Shown: piece after piece, positions 52,439-61,324 of the stretch
Position numbering within the stretch: position 1 is the stretch's first letter
Layout: the number at the start of each line of letters is the position of its first letter
The notes under the pieces: model-generated
Told to the model about the DNA's origin: nothing
Seen by the model: the letters and a program-made list of their open reading frames with translations, nothing else
Database searches by the model: none
Assembly (NCBI RefSeq): GCF_002210285.1
Contig: NZ_MWQE01000001.1
Coordinates: 868,001 to 932,000, forward strand
Length of the DNA: 64,000 nt
Source of the DNA: Fibrobacter sp. UWR2
Lineage (GTDB): Bacteria > Fibrobacterota > Fibrobacteria > Fibrobacterales > Fibrobacteraceae
Direction: 5' to 3'
Translations under genes and position numbers: made by a program

Positions 52439-53857
52439 GTGGTCTTCTCTTCCCAGATTTTCTTGTTCTATTTTCTGCCGACGTTCCTGGTCGGCTACTT
52501 TGTGCTGTTCCGTGCCGGGGTCAAGCATTCCGGCCTGAATTTCTTTATCACGATTTTCAGTTACATCTTTTACGGCTGGCTCGAACCGTGGCTCGTCTTT
52601 TTGATGTTCGGCTCCACGCTCGTGGTGTACGTGAGCGGGCGGTTCATCTCTGCGCCGGGAGCGAGCAAGCGGCAACGTAACCTGGCGCTCCTCGCGGCGA
52701 TTGTCGTGAACCTCGGTGCGCTCGGGTTCTTCAAGTATTACATGTTCGGCATGGGCGTTATCAACGACGTGGTGGCGAAGCTCGGTTGCGAGCCGTTCTC
52801 GGTGATGACGGTGCTGTTGCCGGTGGGCATCTCGTTCTATACGTTCCAGTCCATGAGCTACGCGATTGACGTGTGGCGCGGCACGGCCCCTCCGGTCAAG
52901 GACTTCGTGACGTTCGCCTGCTACGTGGCGCTGTTCCCGCAGCTTGTCGCGGGCCCGATTGTGCGTTACAATACGGTGGCCGAGGAACTTGCGACCCGCA
53001 CGCACACGCTCGAGAATTTCGTTCGCGGCATCATGTTCTTCAGTTTTGGATTTGCCGAGAAGATTTTCCTCGCGAACCAGGTGGGCATCATCGCCGACCG
53101 CGTGTTTGCGGCGGACGCTCCCGGCGTGCTGAACTGCTGGTGGGGTAGCCTTGCCTACATGTTCCAGATCTACTTCGATTTCTCGGCGTACAGCAACATG
53201 GCGATTGGCCTTGGCCTGATGCTCGGGTTCCATTTCCCGCGCAACTTCAACGGCCCGTACCGCTCGGGGAGCATTACCGAATTCTGGAAGCGCTGGCATA
53301 TTTCACTCACGAGCTGGTTCCGCGATTACCTCTACATCGCCCTCGGTGGAAACCGCGTGGGCAAGAAGCACCTTTATTTTAATTTGTTCATGGTCATGTT
53401 CCTGAGCGGTGTGTGGCACGGCGCGAACTGGACGTTCGTCTGCTGGGGCCTTTTCCATGCCTTCTTCATGATTGTGGAACGTGCGAATAACAAGAATGCG
53501 CTCTACTACAAGGCGCCGCGCGTGGTGCAGATAATTATTACGCAGGTGATTGTGCTGTTCGGCTGGGTGCTGTTCCGTGCCGATAACATTGGCGAGGCGT
53601 GGCGCATGTGGAAATCGATGCTCGGGCTTATGCCGGTAAGCGGCGCCGATACCATCTTGACTGCCGAGATCTTCACGCCCACGTGCATCGTGTTCATGGC
53701 CGTGGCAGCCCTGCTTTCGTTCTGGAAGTTCCGCAGTTTCGACTGGTGCAGCGAGGTGAAGACCTGGAAGGCCGCAGTCGCGCTCGGGCTCTTTGTTCTC
53801 GCGACACTTGCGCTCTTTACCCAGAGCTACAACCCGTTCCTGTATTTCCAGTTCTAA
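52439..53857 (+). CDS. MBOAT-family O-acyltransferase, AlgI-like
   Basis: The 472-residue polytopic membrane protein starts with GTG. It begins VFSSQIFLFYFLPTFLVGYFVLF, the usual AlgI/PatA/DltB start. The core YTFQSMSYAIDVWRG, ACYVALFPQLVAGPIVRY, YFDFSAYSNMAIGLGLMLGFHFPRNFNGPYRSGSITEFWKRWHISLTSWFRDYLYI and the catalytic histidine in FLSGVWHGANWTFVCWG are all present. Members transfer acetyl groups across the membrane to alginate, cellulose, peptidoglycan or teichoic acid. The customary downstream SGNH/AlgX-J partner is missing; scpB follows instead. Confidence 0.93.
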   Translation: MVFSSQIFLFYFLPTFLVGYFVLFRAGVKHSGLNFFITIFSYIFYGWLEPWLVFLMFGSTLVVYVSGRFISAPGASKRQRNLALLAAIVVNLGALGFFKYYMFGMGVINDVVAKLGCEPFSVMTVLLPVGISFYTFQSMSYAIDVWRGTAPPVKDFVTFACYVALFPQLVAGPIVRYNTVAEELATRTHTLENFVRGIMFFSFGFAEKIFLANQVGIIADRVFAADAPGVLNCWWGSLAYMFQIYFDFSAYSNMAIGLGLMLGFHFPRNFNGPYRSGSITEFWKRWHISLTSWFRDYLYIALGGNRVGKKHLYFNLFMVMFLSGVWHGANWTFVCWGLFHAFFMIVERANNKNALYYKAPRVVQIIITQVIVLFGWVLFRADNIGEAWRMWKSMLGLMPVSGADTILTAEIFTPTCIVFMAVAALLSFWKFRSFDWCSEVKTWKAAVALGLFVLATLALFTQSYNPFLYFQF

Positions 53858-53885
53858 ATCGCGAAAGGCGCTAAGTTAGGACTGC

Positions 53886-53925
53886 GCCCCGCACAATGCC
53901 CGTTTTAGGACTGTGCGGGCCTTTT
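53886..53925 (+). terminator. Probable terminator after algI
   Basis: GCCCCGCACA pairs with TGTGCGGGC across a 16-base loop, followed by CTTTT. The T-run is short. Confidence 0.55.
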
Positions 53926-53953
53926 CGGCGTGTTTTTTACTATCTTACCGAAT

Positions 53954-54661
53954 ATGAGTGAAAACCCGCAGAATGTAGAAGAGGCCGAGGAACTCGAGGA
54001 AGAACTCCCGAAAGTCGAGAGCAGCGAGGACCTTGCCCGCATTATCCAGGCTATCGTATTTGCATCGCCCGACATCGTGACCTTGAAGAAGTTGCGCGAG
54101 ATTCTGGGCGACTTCCTGGATGCCCGTACCGTATCGGATGCGCTTATTGCCGCGAATGATTCCCTGAACAAGATCAATTCGCCGTTCGAGATTGTGGAAC
54201 AGGCGGGCGGCTACCGTTTCCGCACGCGTGCGAAGTACTACCCGTGGGTCCGCAAGCTTTTCCCCGAGGCGAACGCACGCCGCCTGAGCCAGGCCGCACT
54301 CGAGACGCTCGCGGTGATTGCCTACCAGCAGCCGATTACGAAGGCGGCAATCGAGCAGGTGCGCGGTGTTTCTTCTGTGGATGGCCCGATCAGGAACTTG
54401 CTCGACAAGGGCTTTATTGCACTGGGTGCCCGCGCCGAGACGGTCGGCAACCCCTATACCTACGTGACGACGCAGGAATTCATGAAGTATTTCGGCATCA
54501 ACCGCATTCCCGAGGACCTGCCGCGCCTGCGCGAGTTCAGCGAACTCCTGGAAGCGGGGACGCTCGTGCCGCAGTACGCGAAGCCCGAGACCGCCCCGAC
54601 GGAACCGACTCCTCCCGAGGAGAATCCGGAGCAGATTGAACTGTCGATGGGAGACTTGTAA
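53954..54661 (+). CDS. scpB: Segregation and condensation protein B
   Basis: Subunit of the SMC-ScpAB condensin. 235 residues from ATG 53954 (a GTG at 53930 is in frame but without homology). An acidic N-terminus leads to two winged-helix domains: ARIIQAIVFASPDIVTLKKLREIL and the hallmark LSQAALETLAVIAYQQPITKAAIEQVRGVSSVDGPIRNLLDKGFIALGARAETVGNPYTYVTTQEFMKYFGI. The tail is Pro/Glu rich. The stop overlaps the mutS start (TAATG), so the two are coupled. scpA and smc are not in the window. Confidence 0.94.
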   Translation: MSENPQNVEEAEELEEELPKVESSEDLARIIQAIVFASPDIVTLKKLREILGDFLDARTVSDALIAANDSLNKINSPFEIVEQAGGYRFRTRAKYYPWVRKLFPEANARRLSQAALETLAVIAYQQPITKAAIEQVRGVSSVDGPIRNLLDKGFIALGARAETVGNPYTYVTTQEFMKYFGINRIPEDLPRLREFSELLEAGTLVPQYAKPETAPTEPTPPEENPEQIELSMGDL

Positions 54662-57273
54662 TGGCTGTCACCCCGTTGATGCAGCAGTATTACGAGATCA
54701 AGAAACAGAACCCGGGCTGCATTTTATTTTTCCGCATGGGCGACTTCTTCGAACTGTTCGAGGACGACGCCGTCATAGCATCCAAGATTCTTGGACTTAC
54801 GCTCACGAGCCGCAACAACGGCGCCTCGGGAGCGACCCCGCTTTGCGGGTTCCCGCACCATGCTGCCGACCGCTACGTGCCGAAGATGGTGGCGGCGGGT
54901 TACCGTATTGCGATTTGCGAGCAGGTGGAAGACCCGAAACTCGCGAAGGGCATCGTGAAGCGCGATATCGTGGAGATTATCAGCGCCGGTACCGCGATGG
55001 ACGAATCGAACCTGAACGCGAAGGAGGCGAACTACCTGTTTGCCTACGTGCCAGCCGAGAAGGAGGCCGCGTTTGCCGTTGCCGACGTGACGACGGGCTA
55101 CCTTGCCGTGTGTAGGAGTTCCATCCAGTCTTTCGAGTGCGAGTTCAGCCGTCGCATGCCCAAGGAAATCGTGATACCCGAGGGTGTCGAGATTCCGTCG
55201 AGCATCATGGACATGGTCAAGGCGGACAACGTGCTGGTGACGCAGATTCCCGAATTCATGTTCGGGGAGGAGCAGAGCCGCGACGTTCTGTTTAGCCACT
55301 TCAAGGTGGAATCGCTGGTGGGCCTCGGGCTCGATGGCCGCGATGCGGAAACGAAGGTCGCGGGTGCCCTGATGGCCTACCTGATGGACCAGAAGAAGTC
55401 GGAACTTTCGCACTTTACGGGTCTCGAGATATTGAATCTCGATGACTACATGACGCTTGACCCGAGCACGCTACGGAACCTGGAACTTACGCGCCCGCTG
55501 AATGCGGACGACTACTCGAGCACGCTCTGCTCGGTGTTGGACCATACGGTGACGGCGATGGGCGGGCGCACGCTCAAGGACTGGGTGAGCCACCCGTTGA
55601 TTTCTGTGGACCGCATCCGCGAGCGCGAGGAAGCGGTTGCGGAACTGGTGCAGAACCCCGTGGCCCTTGACGAACTTAAGGAATCGCTCACGAGCATCCT
55701 CGACATGGAACGCCTGATGGGGCGTGTGGGGAGTGGGCGTGCCAACGCGCGCGACCTCGCGGGTATGGGCCGTTCGCTTTCGCAGGCATCGAAGGTGGCC
55801 GACGTGCTCGAGGGCCTGCGTTCCTCCATATTCGAAGGGCTCCGCAGCACGCTGGAAAATGCGCGTGGGCGTGGCGAGGAACTGTTGACGCAGTTCAACG
55901 AGGACTTACCGCTTACGGTGCGCGAGGGCGGGATGATTCGCCCGGGCGCGAATGCGGAACTTGACGCGATGAACGCCGACATCAAGGAAAAACGCGAATG
56001 GATTGCCTCGCTGGAAGGCCGCGAGCGCGAACGCCTCGGAATCCCGAGCCTGAAGGTCGGTTACAACCGCGTGTTCGGCTACTACATCGAGATTACCAAG
56101 GCCCAGATGGCGAAGGCGACAGGCCCGATCCCTGAGGAATATATCCGCAAGCAGACGACGGTGAACGGCGAGCGCTACATTACGCCCGAGATGAAGGAAT
56201 GCGAATCCATCATCAGCAACGCCGAAGTGAATATCCACGACCTGGAATACCGTATTTTCTGTAGCCTGCGCGACCGCGTGAATGGCTGGCGTGGCGAACT
56301 CCAGGAGATTGCCGACGCGATTGCGAAGGTCGACACGCTCTACAGTTTTGCGCGGGCGGCCCGCAAGTACAACTACGCATGCCCCGAAGTTTTCGAGGGC
56401 TCGGGAATCGAGATCCGTGGCGGTTTCCATCCGGTGATTGTCGCCGTGAACCCGGACCTGGATTTTATCCCGAACGACGTTTCTCTTTCGCCCGATGGCA
56501 CGCGCCTGATGCTCATCACGGGCCCGAACATGGCGGGTAAGTCGACTTACCTGCGCCAGACAGGACTCATCGTATTGATGGCGCAAATCGGCTGCTTCGT
56601 GCCGGCGGAATCTGCCCGCATTGGGGTAGTGGATCGCATATTCACCCGCGTGGGGGCGAGTGACCGCCTGAGTCGCGGGCTCAGTACCTTCATGGTCGAG
56701 ATGATCGAGACCGCAAACATCTTGCGGAACGCGACTCCGCACAGCCTTGTGCTGCTCGATGAAATCGGGCGCGGCACGAGCACCTTCGACGGGCTTTCCA
56801 TCGCCTGGGCGATTGTGGAGACCCTCCACGACGAGCCCGCACGGCAGGCGCTGACCCTCTTCGCGACGCACTACCACGAACTCACCGGGCTCGTGGAAAG
56901 CCTCGAGCATGCGGGCAACTTCCAGGTGGCCGTGCAGGAGAAGGGCGACAAGCTCGTGTTCCTCCACAAGATTCTGGCGGGCGCCTGCGATTCTAGTTAT
57001 GGTATCCATGTGGCCGAGATGGCGGGCCTCCCGAACAACGTTGTCCGCAGGGCGAGGAAGATTCTTCTCCGACTCGAGAAGGAAAAGATTGACCCGAGTG
57101 ACGGCGCCGTGAAGAAAAAGCAGAAGGAACACCCGCAGCTCGACATGTTTGCGCCGCCCGACGAGAACACGCAGCTGTTGAAGGACGAAATCCGTAGGCT
57201 CAAGCCCGAGGAAATGACCCCGATGCAGGCGCTCCAGCGCTTGATGGAACTGAAGGAAGCGTACGGGAAATAA
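54661..57273 (+). CDS. mutS: DNA mismatch repair protein MutS
   Basis: Mismatch recognition ATPase, 870 residues. The N-terminal mismatch-binding motif reads RMGDFFELF (the usual FYE is FFE; Phe and Glu kept). Connector, lever and clamp regions follow. The ATPase is near residue 621 (TGPNMAGKSTYLRQ), with Walker B VLLDEIGRGTSTFDGLSIAWA and ATHYHELTGL. The C-terminal helix-turn-helix region (LRLEKEKIDPSDGA onward) is of normal length with a dimerisation tail. It is the second gene of an scpB-mutS unit. A palindromic repeat lies 11 bases after its stop. Confidence 0.97.
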   Translation: MAVTPLMQQYYEIKKQNPGCILFFRMGDFFELFEDDAVIASKILGLTLTSRNNGASGATPLCGFPHHAADRYVPKMVAAGYRIAICEQVEDPKLAKGIVKRDIVEIISAGTAMDESNLNAKEANYLFAYVPAEKEAAFAVADVTTGYLAVCRSSIQSFECEFSRRMPKEIVIPEGVEIPSSIMDMVKADNVLVTQIPEFMFGEEQSRDVLFSHFKVESLVGLGLDGRDAETKVAGALMAYLMDQKKSELSHFTGLEILNLDDYMTLDPSTLRNLELTRPLNADDYSSTLCSVLDHTVTAMGGRTLKDWVSHPLISVDRIREREEAVAELVQNPVALDELKESLTSILDMERLMGRVGSGRANARDLAGMGRSLSQASKVADVLEGLRSSIFEGLRSTLENARGRGEELLTQFNEDLPLTVREGGMIRPGANAELDAMNADIKEKREWIASLEGRERERLGIPSLKVGYNRVFGYYIEITKAQMAKATGPIPEEYIRKQTTVNGERYITPEMKECESIISNAEVNIHDLEYRIFCSLRDRVNGWRGELQEIADAIAKVDTLYSFARAARKYNYACPEVFEGSGIEIRGGFHPVIVAVNPDLDFIPNDVSLSPDGTRLMLITGPNMAGKSTYLRQTGLIVLMAQIGCFVPAESARIGVVDRIFTRVGASDRLSRGLSTFMVEMIETANILRNATPHSLVLLDEIGRGTSTFDGLSIAWAIVETLHDEPARQALTLFATHYHELTGLVESLEHAGNFQVAVQEKGDKLVFLHKILAGACDSSYGIHVAEMAGLPNNVVRRARKILLRLEKEKIDPSDGAVKKKQKEHPQLDMFAPPDENTQLLKDEIRRLKPEEMTPMQALQRLMELKEAYGK

Positions 57274-57284
57274 CTGCTATGCAA

Positions 57285-57335
57285 GGAGATCCCCGCCGGA
57301 GCCTGCCCTGAGCAAGCCGAACGGGTGGGGATGAC
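57285..57335 (-). repeat. Palindromic repeat, intergenic medium form
   Basis: Read on the minus strand it starts GTCATCCCC and ends GGGGATCTCC, 51 bases, with an inner CGGCTTG centre. Same terminal motifs as the copies at 3523, 4777 and 51768. It lies between mutS and the HD-domain gene. Confidence 0.72.
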
Positions 57336-57343
57336 GATGTAGT

Positions 57344-57856
57344 ATGATAGACTTTGCTGCCATAATGGAACATGCTTTCGCGAACCGTCCGTACCTTTCG
57401 GACGTTCACGGCATAGAGCATTGGCACCAGGTGGAAGCCAACGGCCTTTTTTTGGCTTCGCGGACGGGAGCCGATGTTGATATCGTTCGCCTGTTTGCCA
57501 TATTCCACGACAGCAAGCGCTTTGACGACGGTTACGACCCCGAGCACGGTGAGCGCGGTGCCGAATTTGCAAAGGAATGCCGCGAGGCGAAACTGTTCGA
57601 AATCGATGCCGCCCGCTTTGAAAAGCTTTATCATGCGTGTATGTTCCATACGCACGAGCGGAGCGCCGGTGACCCGACAATCGACACCTGCTATGACGCT
57701 GACAGGCTCGACTTGGGTAGGGTAGGGTTCCCGCTCGACCCGCAAAAAATGGCCACCTCTTTCGGTAGCCAGATTGCTTCACTTTCGCTGAAGCAGCAGG
57801 TTTCTGTTTTTGCAATGCGCGAATGGTTACGCGCGCTGCCGCCGGGTCTTCGCTAG
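57344..57856 (+). CDS. HD-domain phosphohydrolase-like protein
   Basis: 170 residues. HD-superfamily metal residues appear in order: GIEHWHQVEANG (first His), LFAIFHDSKRFDD (HD pair), DPEHGERGAEF (His) and TCYDADRLDLGRVG (final Asp). The pattern resembles single-domain HD proteins acting on small phosphorylated molecules or nucleotides. No ribosome-binding site is obvious because the palindromic repeat ends 8 bases upstream. The stop overlaps the convergent barrel gene by 4 bases. Confidence 0.78.
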   Translation: MIDFAAIMEHAFANRPYLSDVHGIEHWHQVEANGLFLASRTGADVDIVRLFAIFHDSKRFDDGYDPEHGERGAEFAKECREAKLFEIDAARFEKLYHACMFHTHERSAGDPTIDTCYDADRLDLGRVGFPLDPQKMATSFGSQIASLSLKQQVSVFAMREWLRALPPGLR

Positions 57857-59106
57857 AAGCCCAGGCTGATCTGCCCCATATAGATACGTTCTTCGTCCTG
57901 ACCGGTGAAGTAGCCGAGTTCTTCTGCCCATGTCGCGAATTCAAACGTCACGAAGCGCAGTACTTCGAGGCTCACGCCGGCAGAGGGGTAACCGCCCTTG
58001 AAACCGCCGGCAAGTCGCAAGCTCAGTGCTCGGATTTCGTTGTTGTAGCCGGGCCAGGCGAGCAGGGTCTGTTCCACTTCTAAGCCGAAGTTCAGGTGAG
58101 AAAGCGGCTTGTAGTTCTTCTCGGAATTAAAGGCGTCGGCATAGTCGCAGGCGAAGTTGAACTTACGGGCGTAAGCCGTGTTCTTGTTAAAGAATCTCGG
58201 GCTGTAGTTGAAGCCGACGCTCAGGTTCGGCGTAATCTTGTCGCCGGCGAGTTCCTTGAAGTACACGTCGCGCAGCGAGGCACCCACGCGGATTTCGCGA
58301 GTGAGCTGGTAGAGCACGCCGAAGTCGAGGCCGAACGAGATGGACTCGAAATCAAAGATGCTGTGGGTCGCATCGTCATATCGGTCTTCGAGGGTGTCCT
58401 GGATCGAGGCGTAGTTCAAGATATCGATGGTAATCACTTCGACCTTGTGGCGCTTTGCGGCCTTTGCACCGATACCTACGGAGAACTTGTCGGTGAAACC
58501 GTAGGCGAAACCGCCCTGCACCACGCCGTCCACATAGAACGTGTCTACGCCGAGGAACGGGAGCACGAGGCCGCCGTCAAGGTACGGGGCTACGCTGGCG
58601 TCGACCCACACGGCACCGCCGAAACCGTGGATGGCGAGTTCCGCGTCCATCTTGAGTTTCATGGAGAGGTACTTGTGGTCGTAGGAGTTAATCTGGTGCA
58701 CAAGTTCAGGATGGGCGGAAAGGGTGTCCATCAGGAGGTCGCTCTCGCTCACGCCCAAGGCATCGGCCGCATCGTGTACACGCTGGTAGAGTTTCTGCAG
58801 GTCCTTTGCCACGTTATAGGTGGAGAAGTAGCTTTCGAACGGGCCTGCACCGCCCAAGTTCAGGCGGGCATCACCGAAGAAGTTACGCGGGTAGTAACCC
58901 TGTTCGGGGCGCTTGTCGTAGTTACCCAGGCGGTTGATCTGGGAAAGGCCGGCATAGTTGTAATAGATGGCTTCCTTGTCGTCGACGACAGCCACATGGG
59001 CGTTACCCATGGATTCGCCACGCATGGAATGGTGCGTCGGTGCCTTGGCGGCAAAGACCGCAGTTGCCAGTCCGAGGGAAATAAGGGCAGCAATAATCCG
59101 TTTCAT
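57853..59106 (-). CDS. Outer-membrane beta-barrel protein (FadL/PorV/TraF-like fold)
   Basis: 417 residues from ATG 59106. The signal peptide RIIAALISLGLATAVFA leads to MRGESMGNAHVAVVDDKEAIYYNYAGLSQI, a pattern of the FadL/PorV/TraF-like barrels (GxGxAxVAxxDDxxAxYYNPAG). Strand-rich sequence follows: HGFGGAVWVDASVAPYLDGGL, FAYGFTDKFSVGIGAKAAK, ISFGLDFGVLYQLTREIRVGASLRDVYF. It ends RIYMGQISLGF, with a terminal phenylalanine. It starts 2 bases after the stop of the TPR lipoprotein, whose last codons contain its GGGAGGG ribosome-binding site. Confidence 0.75.
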   Translation of the reverse strand: MKRIIAALISLGLATAVFAAKAPTHHSMRGESMGNAHVAVVDDKEAIYYNYAGLSQINRLGNYDKRPEQGYYPRNFFGDARLNLGGAGPFESYFSTYNVAKDLQKLYQRVHDAADALGVSESDLLMDTLSAHPELVHQINSYDHKYLSMKLKMDAELAIHGFGGAVWVDASVAPYLDGGLVLPFLGVDTFYVDGVVQGGFAYGFTDKFSVGIGAKAAKRHKVEVITIDILNYASIQDTLEDRYDDATHSIFDFESISFGLDFGVLYQLTREIRVGASLRDVYFKELAGDKITPNLSVGFNYSPRFFNKNTAYARKFNFACDYADAFNSEKNYKPLSHLNFGLEVEQTLLAWPGYNNEIRALSLRLAGGFKGGYPSAGVSLEVLRFVTFEFATWAEELGYFTGQDEERIYMGQISLGF

Positions 59107-59108
59107 CG

Positions 59109-60401
59109 TTAATCCCTCCCTTCGAACCACTTGAGGAAGGTTTCTTCGGTGTAGCCGGCCCAGCATCCGCCGATGTTTGTCTTGCGCCATGCGAGGTCGT
59201 ACTTGATGTTGTTCACGTCGGTATCCTGCTTGACCAGGTTCTTGAGGTCGGTCAGCGTCAGCTCGACTGAATAGTGCCAGAAGCCTTCTGCAGAGAAGGC
59301 GACAAACCTATGGTCGCCAACGAGGTCGCGGTCGTTGGAATTCTCGATATTGAAAGTCCTCTCCGGTTCGTCGGCCTTTTGGCCGTTCATGTCGATATCA
59401 AGTTCGTCGTAGAATTCGTCGGACTTGACGGACTGGACTTGGCCGAACTTGTGCTTGAGGAGGTCAGTCTCGAGGACGAGAAGCTTGTTGTTGCGCATGT
59501 CTTCGTCGACGAGCCCGTCGCCATCGTTGTCGTAACCGTCTGCGATTTCTTCGTCGATACAGCCGTCGCCGTCGTTGTCCATCATGTCGCCCATCGAGGT
59601 GTAGCTCAGGATGCCGTCAGAACTCTTCTCGACGGCGTCGCTTGCGGTAATGAGGTACGATGCCATGGTCTCGGTGGCAACGGTGAGTCCGCTATCGGAG
59701 AGGAGGGCAGCCTCCGGCACATAGGAACGCAGCACTTCGGTAGCGATGCTCGGGTCGGCTGCGACGGCCTGGCCGATATCGCCTAGGGTGCCGAACAGTT
59801 CCACTGCCGTTTCGCCCATTTCCTTCATGGAACTCCAGTCGATGTCGATGGAGGGCGGGTTCGTGGAAACGTTAAACATCTTGGTCAGGTCTTTAGAGGA
59901 GTTGCGGAGAATAAGTGCGGCCTTGGTAAGGTGGAGAACCGTGTAGCTGGCCGAAATGGTCTTGAACGTCACCTTCTTGTCGGTCCTGTCGGTAGAGTCC
60001 CTGTCGATGAACGGGGTGAGGACCTTCATTACGGAATCGATGCCGTTCTTGTAGTGCTCGGCGGTGGAATCGTCCATGTTCATGAATCCGCTCTGGCCGT
60101 TTTTCGAGTTCGCGTACTTGAGCATTTCGAAAACGTTCAGCTTCTGCTGGTTCAGAACGCTCTTGGCGAGCCCGTACCATGCTTCCGAGGCGGTAGAATC
60201 CACGGCAAGCGCCTTTTCGAAGTATACCCTTGCCTGGGTATATTCGGCCTTGCGGAAATAGATATAGCCTTCGTAGGTGAGAGCTTCCACGTCGTCGGAG
60301 TTGATGTTTACGGATTCGGTCGGGTTGAACAGGTTACAGCCCGCAATCCCTGCAGTGAGCGCAAGCGCCGTATACAACCACAGTTTCTTTATACGTTTCA
60401 T
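59109..60401 (-). CDS. TPR lipoprotein with DxDxDG calcium-binding motifs
   Basis: The 430-residue protein has a lipoprotein signal peptide (lipobox GIAGC, Cys22) and a tetratricopeptide region (about 38-80: ALTYEGYIYFRKAEYTQARVYFEKALAVDSTASEAWYGLAKSVL). A helical central domain follows, then a pair of acidic motifs DNDGDGCIDEE and DNDGDGLVDED (about 272-300) of the thrombospondin-3/EF-hand-like type, and a C-terminal domain with WHYSVELTLTDL. It forms an operon with the barrel gene immediately downstream. Together they may be a surface export or assembly pair; this is inference. Confidence 0.8.
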   Translation of the reverse strand: MKRIKKLWLYTALALTAGIAGCNLFNPTESVNINSDDVEALTYEGYIYFRKAEYTQARVYFEKALAVDSTASEAWYGLAKSVLNQQKLNVFEMLKYANSKNGQSGFMNMDDSTAEHYKNGIDSVMKVLTPFIDRDSTDRTDKKVTFKTISASYTVLHLTKAALILRNSSKDLTKMFNVSTNPPSIDIDWSSMKEMGETAVELFGTLGDIGQAVAADPSIATEVLRSYVPEAALLSDSGLTVATETMASYLITASDAVEKSSDGILSYTSMGDMMDNDGDGCIDEEIADGYDNDGDGLVDEDMRNNKLLVLETDLLKHKFGQVQSVKSDEFYDELDIDMNGQKADEPERTFNIENSNDRDLVGDHRFVAFSAEGFWHYSVELTLTDLKNLVKQDTDVNNIKYDLAWRKTNIGGCWAGYTEETFLKWFEGRD

Positions 60402-60550
60402 AGACCATTCCTAAAAAGCGAGTTTTCGAAAGGAATTCGATAAGAAAAAAATAACTTTCTTTGTATGAATTGTTTTGCTTTTATGGGGTATTCCTGGTGT
60501 TTATGGCTCAAAAGTCTTTTTTTCCCGTCTAAAATGGACAAAAGCGGCTA

Positions 60551-61324
60551 ATGAAGATATATTTGTGCCCGATGGAACTTTGTCGCGACTATTTTCCGAC
60601 CCGAGCCTACAGGATTGCCGAGATGCGCCTGGGGTCTTTGCTGGGTGCGGAACGTGACCGCCTGGATGCGATTGCGGAACGGCTCGGGCGCGACTATGCC
60701 ATTGGCCCCGACAACCTCAAGGCGGAACTTGCGAGTATCGTGTCGTTTGCGGAAAACTACCATGCCGCGTACGATGCCTACCTGAAGGCGGTTCTGCCGC
60801 AGCAGGAAAAAACCATCCAGTGCAGGGCGGCCTGCGGGAACTGTTGCCACCATTACCCGATGTCGGTGGAACCTTTCGAACTGATTTTTCTGTATCAGAA
60901 ATTGCGTGAACGCGACGACCTGATTACGGTGATGGAATCTTGCCGCCTTCGCACGGATACCTTTAATAACTTGTTTGAAAAGCGCCTGGAATCCGTAGGT
61001 TCGGAAGACGAGGCCGAAGACCTCGCTCTGCATGATTATTTCGCGGAATGGATGCCCTGCCCGTTTTCGGACAGGAAGGGCGATTGCGGAATCTACGGGC
61101 TGCGTCCGGTATCTTGCCGCATGTACTTTAGCCAGACGGACCCGTGCTTCTGCAGGCCCGAGACTCTCCAGACTCCGCAGAACGAGAGCTACATCGTTTA
61201 CCTTCCCGACAATATCGAGGAGGCGCTCGTCGGTATTTCGGAACATTATGCCGGCCTTGAACTCCCCGAAAGCTATTTTGGCGGGCTCCTGTCGATGAAC
61301 GTTTTTGAAGGGGTGCTGGACTGA
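60551..61324 (+). CDS. YkgJ-family cysteine-cluster protein
   Basis: The 257-residue protein has the CxxxCxxCC cluster at CRAACGNCCHH (about residues 92-101), then MPCPFSDRKGDCGIYGLRPVSCRMY, the second half of the YkgJ zinc/iron-sulfur-type site. A helical N-terminal extension of about 80 residues precedes them. The function of the family is unknown; metal binding is likely. The stop codon overlaps the start of the SprT-like gene (TGATG), so translation is coupled. Confidence 0.85.
   Translation: MKIYLCPMELCRDYFPTRAYRIAEMRLGSLLGAERDRLDAIAERLGRDYAIGPDNLKAELASIVSFAENYHAAYDAYLKAVLPQQEKTIQCRAACGNCCHHYPMSVEPFELIFLYQKLRERDDLITVMESCRLRTDTFNNLFEKRLESVGSEDEAEDLALHDYFAEWMPCPFSDRKGDCGIYGLRPVSCRMYFSQTDPCFCRPETLQTPQNESYIVYLPDNIEEALVGISEHYAGLELPESYFGGLLSMNVFEGVLD

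Noticed and set aside
60475-60657. 60-codon frame at 60475 on the plus strand
   Set aside because: It overlaps the start of the YkgJ-family gene in another frame, has no ribosome-binding site and no protein-like features.
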